DNA of 64,000 nucleotides from Bilabrum cf. latius (GCA_965178125.1 OZ237752.1:682001-746000), one strand, 5' to 3'. Shown: positions 50,754 through 61,874, counted from the stretch's first letter. Notes: a model not told the origin generated them from the sequence alone. Translations and numbers: made by a program.

Positions 50754-52911
50754 TCAACGCCACTGCTAGCTGCCAAGGGGGGCAGAGGAAGACCCAGACC
50801 TCGCGGCTAAACCCCCAGCTCTCGCTGGTGCCCCCCCGCCGCGAGTGATGCTTGAAGCCATGCCAGCAGATGCACGCACTTGAGCAAACACCCCGATCCC
50901 CGCCCCCGCACCGCTAGGACCTGCACCGGCGTGCTGCTGCTCCTGCCGGCCAGCTCCACCCATTTGACCTGCCTGCGGCTGCTGCTGTGCGCTCGTCACA
51001 GGCATGGCTGACAGCCCCACCCCCAGCAGCGCCTCGGCCGCTAGTTGCGCATCGGCTGCGGTCCCACCCCTGCTGCTCAGCACGGGACTGGCACTCGTCA
51101 CACCGGGAGCGCTGGCCGCTTGGCTCGACGACGACGAGGCGGACGAGGATGCAGATGCCGATGCCGCCGGCTGGGGTGCCGACGACGCCTGGCTGCCGGT
51201 GGAAGCAGCGGTGTCCATGCCACTCGCTTGGTGTGACGAGTGCGCCTGGGTACCGTCAGCCCATTGGGCCGCCGACGCTGGAGCGCGCGCGCGTTTCTGG
51301 CCGATGGCGCTGGACTGCCCGGAGGGACCCCCTCGCTGTGCGACCTCCATCGGAGCAGTTGCTCGGGCTGCTTGGCCACCCGCGGGCATTTCTATGCTCG
51401 CTTTCTTTCTCGGGGGCTCGCCCGCCGCGGCGCTGCTCGCTCCCGTGGCCGCGGCGGAGCCACTCGCGTCGTGCCGCTTGGCTAGCCCTGCAAGGTCAGC
51501 TTCGGAATGCGCCCGCTTTTCCATGGTCCCTGCGGCTTTCACGGTTGCAAGCTGCCGGAATCTGTTCTCTGTGCTTGCTTGGGCCAAACCTCTTCTTGTT
51601 TCCGGTGGCAGGACCGACACGAGCCGCTTGTACGTCGTTTCTGTTTGAGTGAGCATTCGAAGCAGCCTGGGGTAGTGGGCGAATTCTTGCGGGTCAACCA
51701 TGCGCCGCATAAATTTACGCTTTGTCAAGAACCCCGTTCTCTTGTCATGTTTCTTGAGAATCTTGCCAAAGCCGCAATAGTTCATAACCGCAAAATTCTC
51801 CAGCATTATTAGCTGCATGTAGAACTCCACGGTTCGCCGCACCAGCTGCACAGTTTCTTCTTTCGGCACGGGAGTTTTCGATTTCTGCGCAATGTAGGGG
51901 AGGTATTTAGCCCGAGACGTAGCGATGCAGTCCACGATAGGTAGGATAGACTATGGAGAAACCTGGTTGCAGTTTGGGTGGAACAGAATGCAAAGAAGTG
52001 CTGCAAACAGCCGCAACAGGTTATCGCAAGTAAGATATTCTGTAGCATAAACTATCGGGCACCGAATGAAAGCAGGAGGGCCGGTCTCGAGGCCTTGACA
52101 AATCCCAGGTGCAAGCCGACCGGAAACGTCGCGCTGACAACGAGCTCCTACACAAACTACATACTGCTTACAGGCAGGCTCAAACAAGATCAATGCCACA
52201 AAATTCCAACTTACCTTTATTCTGTCGGCCTCTACCATCACGTCTTGATACTGGGAAGCCATACCGGACTCTTGCGATAAAAAGAACGCCGATACTTTGG
52301 TTAGCTCGGCACGCAGCTTTGTAAAGAAAGCAATTTCAGTCGGACTTTTAGCTGCACAAAAGAAAGATAGTAAGTATACTGAGCTGGCGACGATACCAGA
52401 AGATGGCTGCGACGGCAACCTCATGGTGCAGCCGGACAATCCGATGGTGCAACTGTTGCAGTTCGAAGCGGCAAGATGCTGCTTCACGCGATGGGCTCCG
52501 GTCGCAGTGGCAGTTATGCACTACAACAGGTCACTCGCTGTAATCAATGGGTCAAGTAGGCTACAGATTCCGGCGTGAATAGATTGTTTCGATAAAATGG
52601 ACGACACGAGACGAGTCTCGCGCTGTCCAGACACTCACCAAGGACCGCAGCAACATCTTCCTCGCTTGCAAGCTCAGGCCTGGCAGTTGGCCTCTCCTAT
52701 ATATCACCTAGAAGCTTTTTCAATCCCTGCGATTTAATGCAATTCACCGGCAATGAAACACACAATTCCTTCCGAGGTGCGGCCAGTTGCTGTTGCGTGA
52801 CTGCTTCAAAATACGCCAAAATAGCCATCGCACCTTATAATCAATCCAGTAATCGTTCCATGATGCGTCTCCTAATTCAGTAGTTCGCTGGAGCAGCTTG
52901 GCAAACTTCAT
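50754..52911 (-). CDS. SPX-domain protein with disordered tail
   Basis: Four exons (52834-52911, 52708-52726, 52215-52351, 50754-51950) join in phase to 476 residues. The reconstructed N-terminus begins MKFAKLLQRT, continues WNDYWIDYKGLKKLLA, then IAFFTKLRAELTKVSAFFLS and finally NYCGFGKILKKHDKRTG (Lys cluster about 141-148). This is a complete SPX domain. SPX domains bind inositol pyrophosphates through these N-terminal and KILKKxDK lysines to report phosphate status. No transporter, EXS, RING or VTC domain follows. Instead there are about 270 residues rich in Ala, Ser, Gln and Gly, so it resembles stand-alone SPX regulators or an adaptor. The only TAG (50766) is four codons before TGA. Its stop is 79 bases upstream of the BK start on the same strand. 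Confidence 0.9.
51951..52214 (-). other. Intron 3 of SPX gene
   Basis: 264 bases, GTAAGT...CCATAG, phase 0, joining VMVEADRIK to SILPIVDCIATSR. Confidence 0.75.
52352..52707 (-). other. Intron 2 of SPX gene, following a 19-base microexon
   Basis: 356 bases, GTGATA...TGTGCAG, phase 1. The upstream exon (52708-52726) is only 19 bases and encodes GLKKLL plus one base. The join regenerates an Ala codon and restores the SPX helix. Confidence 0.75.
52727..52833 (-). other. Intron 1 of SPX gene
   Basis: 107 bases, GTGCGA...ATCGCAG, phase 0, between WIDYK and GLKKLL, which are contiguous in SPX domains. Confidence 0.8.
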
Positions 52912-53148
52912 CTTAAGGCTTCGTGGGACCGAATCGCGAAGTGCAACTCCCGCAGAAAACGATGGGCTCGGTCTTCACGTGGTTGCGTTGTGTTTGGAGA
53001 TATCAGATTCAACATTTTGATTCCGAATATATGTAGCGTGCATTGAATAAAAAGTGTATTACTGGCGAAAGCTTGCAAACGCATCTCGACCTCGCAGAAG
53101 CTAAGGAAACGGTCATTTTTGCAGTGAGCCGGCAAAACTCGCTCTCAT
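52912..53148. promoter_or_regulatory. Divergent intergenic region between SPX and GARP genes
   Basis: 237 AT-rich bases lie between two opposite ATG codons and presumably contain both promoters. No element can be named. Confidence 0.4.
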
Positions 53149-56100
53149 ATGGATCTATTTGGGGATGATGATTTCGACGAAGGTGAGACAAGCACCTGTA
53201 AACCAGTGTGCAAACAAGCACCATAGGGCTGCAACTGCATCGCATCTAGTCCTGCATCTCGACAGCAGGGATTTCTGAGCCAAATCCTGTGGGATTATTA
53301 AGCATATTGTGTTTCTAAGTATAGTCTCTTGGCTGCAACTTACCATGCCTTGTCTTGCATAGAGGCGATATGCCTAGAATTTGGCCTCTTTGCAGTCGGT
53401 GGGAGCTAGTTTATGGACCGTGAAAGCCTAGAATCACTCTTTTGGGTAAATTTTATCACCTTTAACACTAGCAGGTGTAATATTTGGGATCAACTCCATC
53501 TACAAAGACCTCAGCCATAGCTCTACACCAGGACTGGTAAGTTGGGTCGCTGGCACAAGGATCCTCTCCTGTGGTGCCGTCTGACGTGCAATGACCAAAC
53601 ACTTCGGTGAAACAAGCCTTAGCATGTACGATAATCATAGAGTCCATTCAGTAAGCCCAAATTTCGCAGCATGGTGGTGGGATCAACACATCAGAGCTGG
53701 AGCGCACTATTGATGCTGCTGGCGAGCACCAGTCTGAATTCGGCGCAGATCACCTGCGCGATGGAACCCTGACGCCCCCAGATGACCACGGAATGCAAGG
53801 CGAGGATTCCAACCCAGCCATCCCCATGCACCCCGTGGCCATGGGGGAGCAGCCGCAGCTGCAAGGCGGCAGCCAGGGTGCCATGCAGCCCTAGGGCGTG
53901 GTTGCTGTCAGCACAGGGCACGAGATGCCAATAGGTAGCTCTTCGTCCATGGTCCCGTCTTCGGCCTCTTACGCCCAGGCCGTGCCCGCTTCTATGCCTC
54001 TCGCCAGCAGTGGCCATCACGGGCACCAGCACCAGCACCAGCAGCAGCACCAGCAGCAGCACCAGCACCAGCAGCAGCAGTACATGCAGCCAATGCATCT
54101 AGATGGTTTACCGCCGCTTCCTACATCATTGAGCGGATTCGTGGGTGAGGATCCGATGGTTGGTCTGCAGCAGCAGCAATAGCAGCAGCAGCAGTCGCGC
54201 GGCATGCGCCAGAGCCGTTCCAACTAGACGCTCGGTGCTGCGGCTGCAATCCTCGGGATGTCTGAGCTGCTGCAGCAGTCTCACAGCCAGCCCCACGCTT
54301 CGGCCTCCACCTCCTCGTCCTCCTCCTTGTCCGCTTCGGTGGCCTTGACCCAGGGTCAGCAGGGTCAGCCGTTGTTCCAGGCATCGTCAGGGAGTGCAGG
54401 TCCCGCGGGTCTCCTCGCCCATGGGCTGCTTGGGCCAGGCTTGGGCATCGCGGCAAGCACCGCGAGCACCCGATTGCGCCAGGCAGAGGAGGCTACAATC
54501 AACGTGATTAGCGGCCAGGGCACTGGAGATGGTACGAGTGGCGGGAGCGGTGGCGGGGCCGGGGGCAGAAGCAGCGGCCGGCGCGGTGCTGCCAGCAGGC
54601 GCAAGTCAGGGGGGAGGGGAGACGAGGGGTCTGGAGGGGGCAGGGCATCGAGCAGGAAGCGAAGGTTCCTTTGGGACGATCTCCTGCATCGTAGGTTCGT
54701 CGGTGCGATCTTCGATTTTGGCACGCGGCACGCCACTCCCAAGGCTCTCTTCCAGCTGATGCAGCCGGCCCCCTCCCACATGACCTCCGATCACATCAAG
54801 AGCCACCTTCAAAAGTACAGGGCGAACTACGGGAGGTCCAGGGACGCCTTCTTGCTCGAGTACGAGCGAGCGCTGAGGGAGTCGAGGGCGAGGGCGCAAG
54901 AGATCGAGCTGAGGACAGGGGTGACGCCCTTCCCGCCGGGTTTTAGCACCTTCCCGGTGCAGATGCCACCGCACATGCAAAGTGGGGCACAGCCGGCGCA
55001 CAATATGGCAGGTGACCTGCCCGCCTCCGTGCGCGCCACCTTGGAGAAGAGCAAGTCAGGTCCCAACGAGGGAGATTACGGGGTGCAGGCCATCCTGCAG
55101 GGAGGGGCGAAGAAGGGAGCCTCCCAGGGACTAGAGCCACTCACAGTGCAGGATTCCGTGGGACTAAGTGCGATGGGCCGGCAGCAGCAGCAGCAGTCGA
55201 TGGGCAGCTCTGACGATGCTGGAACTTTAGGGAGCAGGTCACGCAGGGGCCCTTCGAGCGCCGCATCGGGGAGGAACACCGCAAGTACAGCTGGTGGCAA
55301 AGGCAAGAGCAGCGGCGTAGGAGGCCCCTCTGTACTGGACCGCACGGGGCAGACAGACCTGCGAGCCCCGGCGCAATCTGCACTTGCTCTGCACTCTGCA
55401 GACGTGCACAGCCGGGCCCTGCACGACCCAGGTGTGCCCCTTGCAGATGCGTGGCAAAGCCTGCAGGGCGGGCTAGGGCCCGCTGAGACCGCTGTGGGTG
55501 CGGTGGACCACGCGTTGGGCGAGTTCATGAAGGCTTCCTCAGAGCAGGGCGGGGCAGGATCAACAGCTGCGGCGGCAGCGGCTGCCATGAAAGCCAGGCA
55601 GGTTGCTGCGATGGCGCAGGCCCGGGTGAAGGAACTGCTGCACCGCATTGCTGCCGCTGCCGACGATCTGGAGGAGGCCACTCGCCGTGCAATCGCCATG
55701 CAGCTGCCCGACGGTGCCGTGGCGCCCTTCCCGCCCCACCTGTACTGCGACCCACTCAGAGCCTCTAGGCTGGCGCAGGAGGACCTGTCCGACGTGGTGC
55801 CCAGGCTTGATGCGGCTGCACTCGCGGGCATATACGGGAACGATTCGCTGCCTGGGGCCAATGAAGAGGGGCAGCGGATTCGCAGCAGCCTTGCTGAGCT
55901 GCCCAGGTCCGTGGCCTGTGAGAGGGCTGGTTCGCAGTCGGGGGCGGTGGGTGCCGGATGGGGCCGGTCGGGCGCGGCGATTCGTGGTGACTTGGCATCG
56001 GCGCAATCTGCAGCCAGGCTTGGCGCCCGCGCGTCAGCAGAAGCAGGGTTGGGGACTCTGCCCATGCTGGGTGCCCTCCCGACCGCCTCGGGTGTCCCTG

Positions 56101-58247
56101 CCCTGTCGGCTCCGCCGCCGGGCTCCAACGTGTCTGCCAACGCATCGAGGAGTGCGATCTCTGGATCCGTGGGGACAAGCATGTCTTCCATTAGCGTTGG
56201 CACGTCGACGGCGTCCGGTGGGCAGCAGCAGCAGCAGGCGGGGGTGAGCCCCACGGCGGTGTACGAGGCAGGCAGGATGAGGGATGCTGCCAGGGCTGCC
56301 GTCCCACCGCAGTTCCAGCAGGACTGGCAGCGTCCTGGGGGGCCTTCGAGCGGCAACCCAGAGCAGGCAGCCAATGCAGCCAGGAAGGCGAGTGCCAGGA
56401 TCGGGAGCAAGCGGGCCCGCTCGTTGGAGGGCAAGGCGCAGGCGCAGGGTGGCGGCACCGCGATGCACGGGGACGCGGGGGCGAGAGGCGGTGGTGAGTC
56501 GCCCTAGCACCAGCAAGGCAGCTAGTCGCAGACCAGGCCGCGCGGTGAGTCGCAAGGGACTCTCAAGCTGCCCAACCCGCAGGAGCGCACGGCCGGGTCT
56601 GGCGCAGTCGGGAGCGCCTCGAGCGCAGATGGCACCAGAGCAGGCGTTGCGGACACGCGAGTCACCGTACCAGGGGGGTCACAGGGCAGGGCAGCGAAGA
56701 AGAGGAAGACGGAGAGCGGCGGCGCGGCAGGGCAGCAGGAGCTGCTCGCCGCCACTGACGGAGGAGAGAGCGTGGCCTCTGACGGCGCGCCGCTCCCGTT
56801 GCATCCCGACGTGCTTGAGGGACTGCAGGGTGCCAGCGATCTGCCGCTGGAAGAATTGTCGAAGCGGATGGCGCGCGCGAGGATGACCCACGCGGTCATT
56901 CGGCAGAGGGCGGAAGGCCAGTTTGTCCAGTACGGCGGCGCGGCGCCCGCGTTCACAGGAGCCGAGGCACCAGACGAAAGGGCTCTGCAGGCGGGCGGCT
57001 TGCAACAGGGCGCTGCTGGGAGCGGCGACAACCCCCTGGGTCACCTCCAGGGGCCCGATCGGGGCCCCAGCTCAGTGGACATGTCTTCTGGAGCAAGTGT
57101 GGCGTCCCGCGAGGGCGCAGAGTCCCAGACACGCCGCGGGGGGCTGGGCCTGGATATGGACGACTCCTCCCAGTCGATGCCATTCGCGACCACCACTGCC
57201 TCCTCCTCTTCCTCCGGGCCGTCGTCTTCCTCTATCCCCTCATAGTCATAGTCGGGACCGTCATCGATGCAGCAGGCCCCGCTGATTTCAGGTGTTGGCG
57301 GGGCAGACGGCCAGGGAACAAGCGGGCCCATCGGGCTGCACAGCCAGGTCGCAGCGGAAGTGCTGCGGCACGTGCAATCGCAAGAACACCACGCAAATGC
57401 TGGCAATGGCGCTGGCAATGGCTCGGCCAGAGGCCAGGACCCGTCGGGGGCCTCGTCTAGGACGGGCAGCGAGCATGGCTCGGCAGCAAGCGGCGCAGTG
57501 CGTGCAACGGCGTCGGTGTCCAACACACTCATGTCTGCCGGCAGCGGCGGCATTCGAGCTGGCGGCAGGGCGCGGGCGCTCTCAATCGGGTCTGACGTGC
57601 TGGGCGATTCGTCGAGCGGACACTACCACCTCGCGGAGCAGTACGCCCCTGGCAGCCCCGTGGCCATGGGAGGCCCCGAGGGGCGTGTGGGCGGGGAGGA
57701 CTAGGGGTCAGGTGAGAGGCACCTGCAGCACCAGCACGATGAATCGCGTCCGGAGGCCCCTCCATCCCCCGTGACCTTGATGCAGGAGTCGGCGAAGAAC
57801 AGCGCGGCCGCAGGCTCTGCTTCAACCTCGCCCACTGAGAGCAGGACAGGAGGCCGGGGGCGGGGCTAGCTGCAGGGCAAAACCGGTCGCGGACGAGGGC
57901 GAGGGCGGGGCAGGGGCAGGGGTAGGGGTCGAGGGGCGAGCGGGCCGGCAGCCCCCGAGGTGCTGGACGACCTGACGGGTCTGGAAGGGTACGCGAAGAG
58001 CAGCGGTGCAGCGGACGAGGAGGAGGACGAAGCCGACCTGTTCGCTTGGCTCGGGTCGGACCCGCAGCCCGGCAGCACTGGCTACGACAAAGACGTGGCC
58101 TGGCAGCTCCCGGCTTAGCCACCGAGCAGGGCAGGCAGCTTGGAGCAGGCCCCCGGGGAGGAACCGGCGGGCCCCAGCGGCCACCAGACTGGCCCCCCCG
58201 CTGCTACTTCGGGCTTCGTGGGTGAGGATGACGATGAGGGTGATTGA
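53149..58247 (+). CDS. GARP/Myb-like (SHLQKYR class) DNA-binding protein
   Basis: Exons 53149-53182, 53475-53536 and 53670-58247 give 1,557 residues, ending at TGA. The DNA-binding domain lies at about 360-417: it starts RFLWDDLLHRRFVGAIFDFG, includes ATPKALFQLM, and ends IKSHLQKYR. This is the single-repeat GARP Myb fold, usually a transcription factor or the output of a response regulator. No receiver domain is present. The start is acidic (MDLFGDDDFDE). Upstream of the domain are a His/Gln tract and a run QQQQ-X-QQQQ whose X is TAG (54180). Downstream are long Ser/Gly/Ala-rich regions, a basic NLS-like AAKKRKTE, an eight-unit Arg-Gly run (about 57888-57935) and an acidic end. TAG is sense at 53892, 54180, 54225, 56505, 56523, 57243, 57249, 57702, 57867 and 58116. 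Confidence 0.88.
53183..53474 (+). other. Intron 1 of GARP gene
   Basis: 292 bases, GTGAGA...CTAGCAG, phase 1, after the 34-base first exon MDLFGDDDFDE. Confidence 0.75.
53537..53669 (+). other. Intron 2 of GARP gene
   Basis: 133 bases, GTAAGT...TTCGCAG, phase 0, joining SSTPGL to HGGGINTSELERT. Confidence 0.8.
54024..54080 (+). repeat. CAC/CAG trinucleotide tract (His/Gln)
   Basis: A pure run of CAC and CAG codons inside the GARP gene, encoding alternating His and Gln. It is likely prone to length change by slippage. Confidence 0.9.
54168..54194 (+). repeat. Poly-Gln tract interrupted by TAG
   Basis: Nine codons: CAG CAG CAG CAA TAG CAG CAG CAG CAG. The TAG at 54180-54182 sits centrally and is one transition from CAG. 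This is the best single indication in the window that TAG encodes Gln. Confidence 0.95.
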
Positions 58248-58475
58248 GCGGTCGCTGCGAGATGTGCAGGGGCAGGCAGATGTCCCGTGTGTTGGGGCTG
58301 GGCAATGCGCGCTTACGGGATGGATGGAGCTAGACGGTCAAAAGCTACTCGGGATGCCATGATGTGGGTTCAGGCTAGCAGCTTGCGCAAACAACATAGC
58401 AATTTTCCACTGCATCTGCTTGGTTTCGTATCGGATTGGTGTAGAATGGCATTCGAGGAAAATCGCACCTCTTTT
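58248..58475. other. Convergent intergenic spacer
   Basis: 228 bases between the TGA stops of the GARP and Nudix genes. No gene is seen. Confidence 0.4.
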
Positions 58476-60074
58476 TCACAGCTTGCCTAGCCAACCGCGC
58501 AGCTACGAAAGGGCAGATGGTGGAGCCCCAAGGCCCCCTTTAGCGCCCGCCGATGGCGCTCCAGCGTCCCGTCCAGCCACAGCAGCTGCGTAAACCAGGT
58601 GATGCGCAATCGCATACGGGCCTGGTAGGAACTGCACCGGGAATTCGTCTTCATCCGTTGTCTCAGCTTCGGGAGCACTAGCTCGGGTCCCAGCGCTCGC
58701 ACCGCCCCCTGCTTCTTTCTTCCCTTTTGATGGTGGAAGACTCGTGAGGGCTCGGCCTCTTTTCAAGGCACTCAGTGCATCAGCACATGACACCCATCTA
58801 GCGGTTTGCAGCTCGGCTTTGTCCACCGTGATGGTAGGCAAAGCGTGGGTCTTGCTGCTGCTGCCGACGCCGCCTGCTCCGGCCTCAGAATCGGATTTGG
58901 AATCCGGCAGCGCCACTGCAATGCAACCGAGCATGATTTGGCCGTAAGCACCGCGGGAGACGGGCCACGGCTGCGTCTGCAGGATGTGGACGGCGCCCAC
59001 GCGGACACCGGCCTCCTCCAGCACTTCTCTCCTAACTCCCTCTTCCACTGTTTCGCAGGGGTCTAAAAATCCGGCGAGGCATGAATACATGCCCGGTGGG
59101 AATGACTTCTGACGACCCAGAAGCAGATGCTAGCCGTCTGGTGATAGCACCGCCGAGATAACAACAGGGTCTGTCCTAGGGTAGTGCGAGGCACCGCACC
59201 CCTTTGCGGCTACCACCGGCTTACCATCGTCTTCTATGGATGCGCCAAGACCCCCACTAGTAGCAGCAGAGGTGGTGCCATCGGGAGCATCTGGTTTCGC
59301 TGGATCCGGATGTCCCACGCACACTCGCTGCGTCCCGCCGTACCGAGAGGCTGTGCGACCGCCGCATTCGCTGCAAAACCCAGTTTTAGTATGCCACTAG
59401 AGCGTGGACCTGGCTGCGCCCATGAGCTGCAGCTCCTCGAGCGCATGTTGATGCTCATCGCCGTCGCTAGCATCGGCGGCTGCCGACATTTGCAGCATGA
59501 AATTCCTTGCTTGCACGGCACGCAGCTCGACGCTGCTCTTTGCCTACAGTCTGGACAAAATTTCCGATACACATGCTTTGGATGCCTCGCGCGATCTCCA
59601 CTTGACATCTGCGGCGAGGCCAGCACTGGTAGCTGCTGCACGGCGAATACTGGGAAGCCTTGACGCCTCCAGTGCAACCAAATATCCTCCATCAGTGGTA
59701 TCGGCACGGCTCTCTTTTCCAGAAAGCTAACCCATTACTACAAAAGGGGCGGAATTGGGATCTAAGTCCTGCATGCTGGAACCATCGAGACTCTCGCGAA
59801 TTGAAGACATCGAAAATCTGGCCATTCCCTTAGATTTTGCTTCGCATACAGGAGCCAGGTCAGCAAATACAACAACACGAGTCTCTGGATGATCCAAAGC
59901 ATATTGCGTAAAGTCTACGCTGTGGCGACCTGAAGAAGCACCAGCGAGTTTGTCAAGGCTTCGCCTGCTGCCAATGGCAGCTGCAAAAGGAACGCCAGCG
60001 CTGGTGTCCAGGCGCGATGCTGACATGGAAAATTGTCGTAGAACTCGCAGTCCGTGCTGCCCGGTACGAATCAT
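58476..60074 (-). CDS. NADH pyrophosphatase-type Nudix hydrolase (NudC/NUDT12 group)
   Basis: The frame from ATG 60072-60074 to TGA 58476-58478 gives 532 residues, with TAG as sense at 59727, 59544, 59397, 59130 and 58503. A zinc ribbon begins WHTKTGFCSECGGRT (about 227-241), and its second Cys pair (RVC and KGCG) is separated by a Gly/Ala insertion. HYPRTDPVVISAVLSPDG leads into LLLGRQKSFPPGMYSC. The Nudix box is GFLDPCETVEEGVRREVLEEAG (about 335-356), with all catalytic Glu and Arg in place. QTQPWP (366-371) is the array that marks NAD(H) pyrophosphatases. The enzyme splits NAD(H) to NMN(H) and AMP, and in the family also removes NAD caps from RNA. The start MIRTGQHGLRVLRQFSMS could be a targeting sequence. 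After the last TAG the protein ends LRGWLGKL, which resembles a weak peroxisomal PTS1. It is longer than usual because of insertions. Confidence 0.92.
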
Positions 60075-60368
60075 TCGCAGTAGCGCGTAGCTCGGGTGCT
60101 GACGTGCCACTGGTTCCGGCTCCGGGCTGCCGTCGGTCGGTGGCACAGCATGCAGCATGCTGGCGTGCGTTCCCGTCGCTGTGTGGGGTGATGAGACGCC
60201 ATTGCAGGTTAATGTCAATGGAATGAATTGCAGCGTGTCATGCTTGTGCCTGCAGCCGTACTGAGTTTGTGGGGCGCACAATCATGATGTGGCAAGGACA
60301 GCGTCGGCACACTCATCAGCCAGTGAGCCATCATGCCGCCAAGAGCCGCCAAGCAGTTCCATCCGTAA

Positions 60369-61685
60369 TCACTGCCTGTCATCGTCGCCACCCTCCCCCG
60401 CAGCAGGCGGCCCGTGCACCCCCGTGTACCTCCCATGGAACGGCCCCACCCCAGGCTTGAGGAACCCCCTGTCGTCCGGATTCTCGTCGATCGAGGCCGT
60501 CACGACGTCAATTTCGGGAAAATCAACACTGCGAATCATCAACAAGCAACAATGAAAGCTTACGATTTGGGCGTGGGTGCCTATGAGCCATTCAATGCTC
60601 GCTGTGCATCAACCAGGTAAAGGCAATGCGGCAAGGATCGTAGCGGATAGGATACCAATGATGCTGCTCTTGAGGCGAGGCACCGCAGGCCAGCCAATCA
60701 CAGCCCAACTCAGCATCACCTCACAGCGTATCGGCAACCTGCTCGCTGACAGTCACTGCCACGAGCTTGATGTTGCCCTGCTCCACTCCCCTGCTTTCCA
60801 GGGCACGGATCGTGGCGCGGAGCCCCTCGGGGTTCGCCACGACAGCGTCAATCAGGATGCAAGTGCGGTCGGCGATGTCTTCCGGGGTGTCAATCTTCAC
60901 CACCTTGCCCTACTGGCCCTCATGCAGCACCGTCGCGATGGCTATTCCCGGCATGAGCCGCTCCAGCGCCGCGCGGAGGAAGCTGCGCAGTACGACGGTG
61001 TGCACGGCAATTTTCAGTTCAAATAATTGATAGCAAGGGACGTCAAATCTCCGAAGAGTGGCCAGGCATTGCAATGTATTGGCCGTTCCTAGCCACGATT
61101 GATATCGCAACTTCGGTACACCGGTGGTTGGAACTCTAACCTGCTATCTTTGGTAATTACCACCCCAATAAACTTGTCTTCGTCTTCCAATTCTACGCCC
61201 TGATACTTATTCCCCTCCGGGGTCGTGACAACCACTTCTGATGTATCCATCGAGGCCAGGGCAGTTTCACACAGGATTGTGATCAGCCTATCGGCGAAAT
61301 GCACAAATTTACGCTCTGCAAGGTACACGAACCAGCGTATCCGTTAATAAAGCAGTACTGGCAATGTAAAGATGGCGATATACTGGCAAAAATCTCATTG
61401 CTCACGAGGGGTAGACGCGTCTCTTAATTTAGTCATGAGCAGCTGAATCTGGACATTCTCCGGCTCAAGTACGTCGATGTTTTGGTGCTTTCGCTTCCAT
61501 ATTTCAGCTTTCAATCCATCACCTATCACGCTGCAAGACTCATACGCATCGTCGGTGCTTGATTTGCGGCGGAACCAGTCGCACCGATGGTGGCTGCCAT
61601 CCCAGTACCTCGACGCAACAGACAAAGCCAGGGGTACCGAGGCAATCGCACCAAACGCTGCTCTCCGACAAGCACGGCGGTACAT
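60369..61685 (-). CDS. Uracil phosphoribosyltransferase-like protein, PRPP loop degenerate
   Basis: Four exons (61406-61685, 61141-61315, 60725-60982, 60369-60528) join in phase to 290 residues. The order matches UPRT: NIDVLEPENVQIQLLMTKLR, then FVHFADRLITILCETAL, VVVTTPEGNKYQGVEL, PEDIADRTCILIDAVVANPE, LRATIRALESRGVEQGNI, and FPEIDVVTASIDENPDDRGF followed by LKPGVGPFHGRYTG. UPRT makes UMP from uracil and PRPP. Here the PRPP-binding loop, normally D-x-x-x-A-T-G-G, reads DAVVANPEG, and the C-terminal uracil-binding GD-x-G-D-R-FG segment reads GPFHGRYTG, so activity is doubtful. The single TAG is at 60910. A hydrophobic N-terminal extension (ASVPLALSV) could be a targeting signal. Confidence 0.85.
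60529..60724 (-). other. Intron 3 of UPRT-like gene
   Basis: 196 bases, GTGAGG...TTCGCAG, phase 2. It joins VSEQVADT to the family-typical C-terminal exon VDFPEIDVVTASID. Confidence 0.85.
60983..61140 (-). other. Intron 2 of UPRT-like gene
   Basis: 158 bases, GTTAGA...GCGCAG, phase 2, joining GVVITKDS to FLRAALERLMPG. The donor is less canonical than the others. Confidence 0.65.
61316..61405 (-). other. Intron 1 of UPRT-like gene
   Basis: 90 bases, GTGAGC...CTTGCAG, phase 1, joining RDASTP to QRKFVHFADRL. Confidence 0.8.
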
Positions 61686-61874
61686 GGTTGATGCCAGTTA
61701 ATGGATCGGCGTTGGGTCTGTAAAATTGGACTGGTGTGACGAGTTGGTTCCGGGGGTGACGTGTGTGTGGTGCATCGAATGGAGCGAGAGCGAGAATTGT
61801 TTGAGCATACTGCGGGTAGCTATTAGGCTGCTACGCTAGCGCGAATTAGCATGCCGTCCTCAAGTGGCTTCTCA

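Noticed and set aside
55076-56458. 460-codon minus-strand open frame opposite the GARP gene
   Set aside because: Ala/Ser/Cys-biased composition mirrors GC-rich codons on the other strand. There is no recognisable domain, and the plus frame carries the GARP gene.
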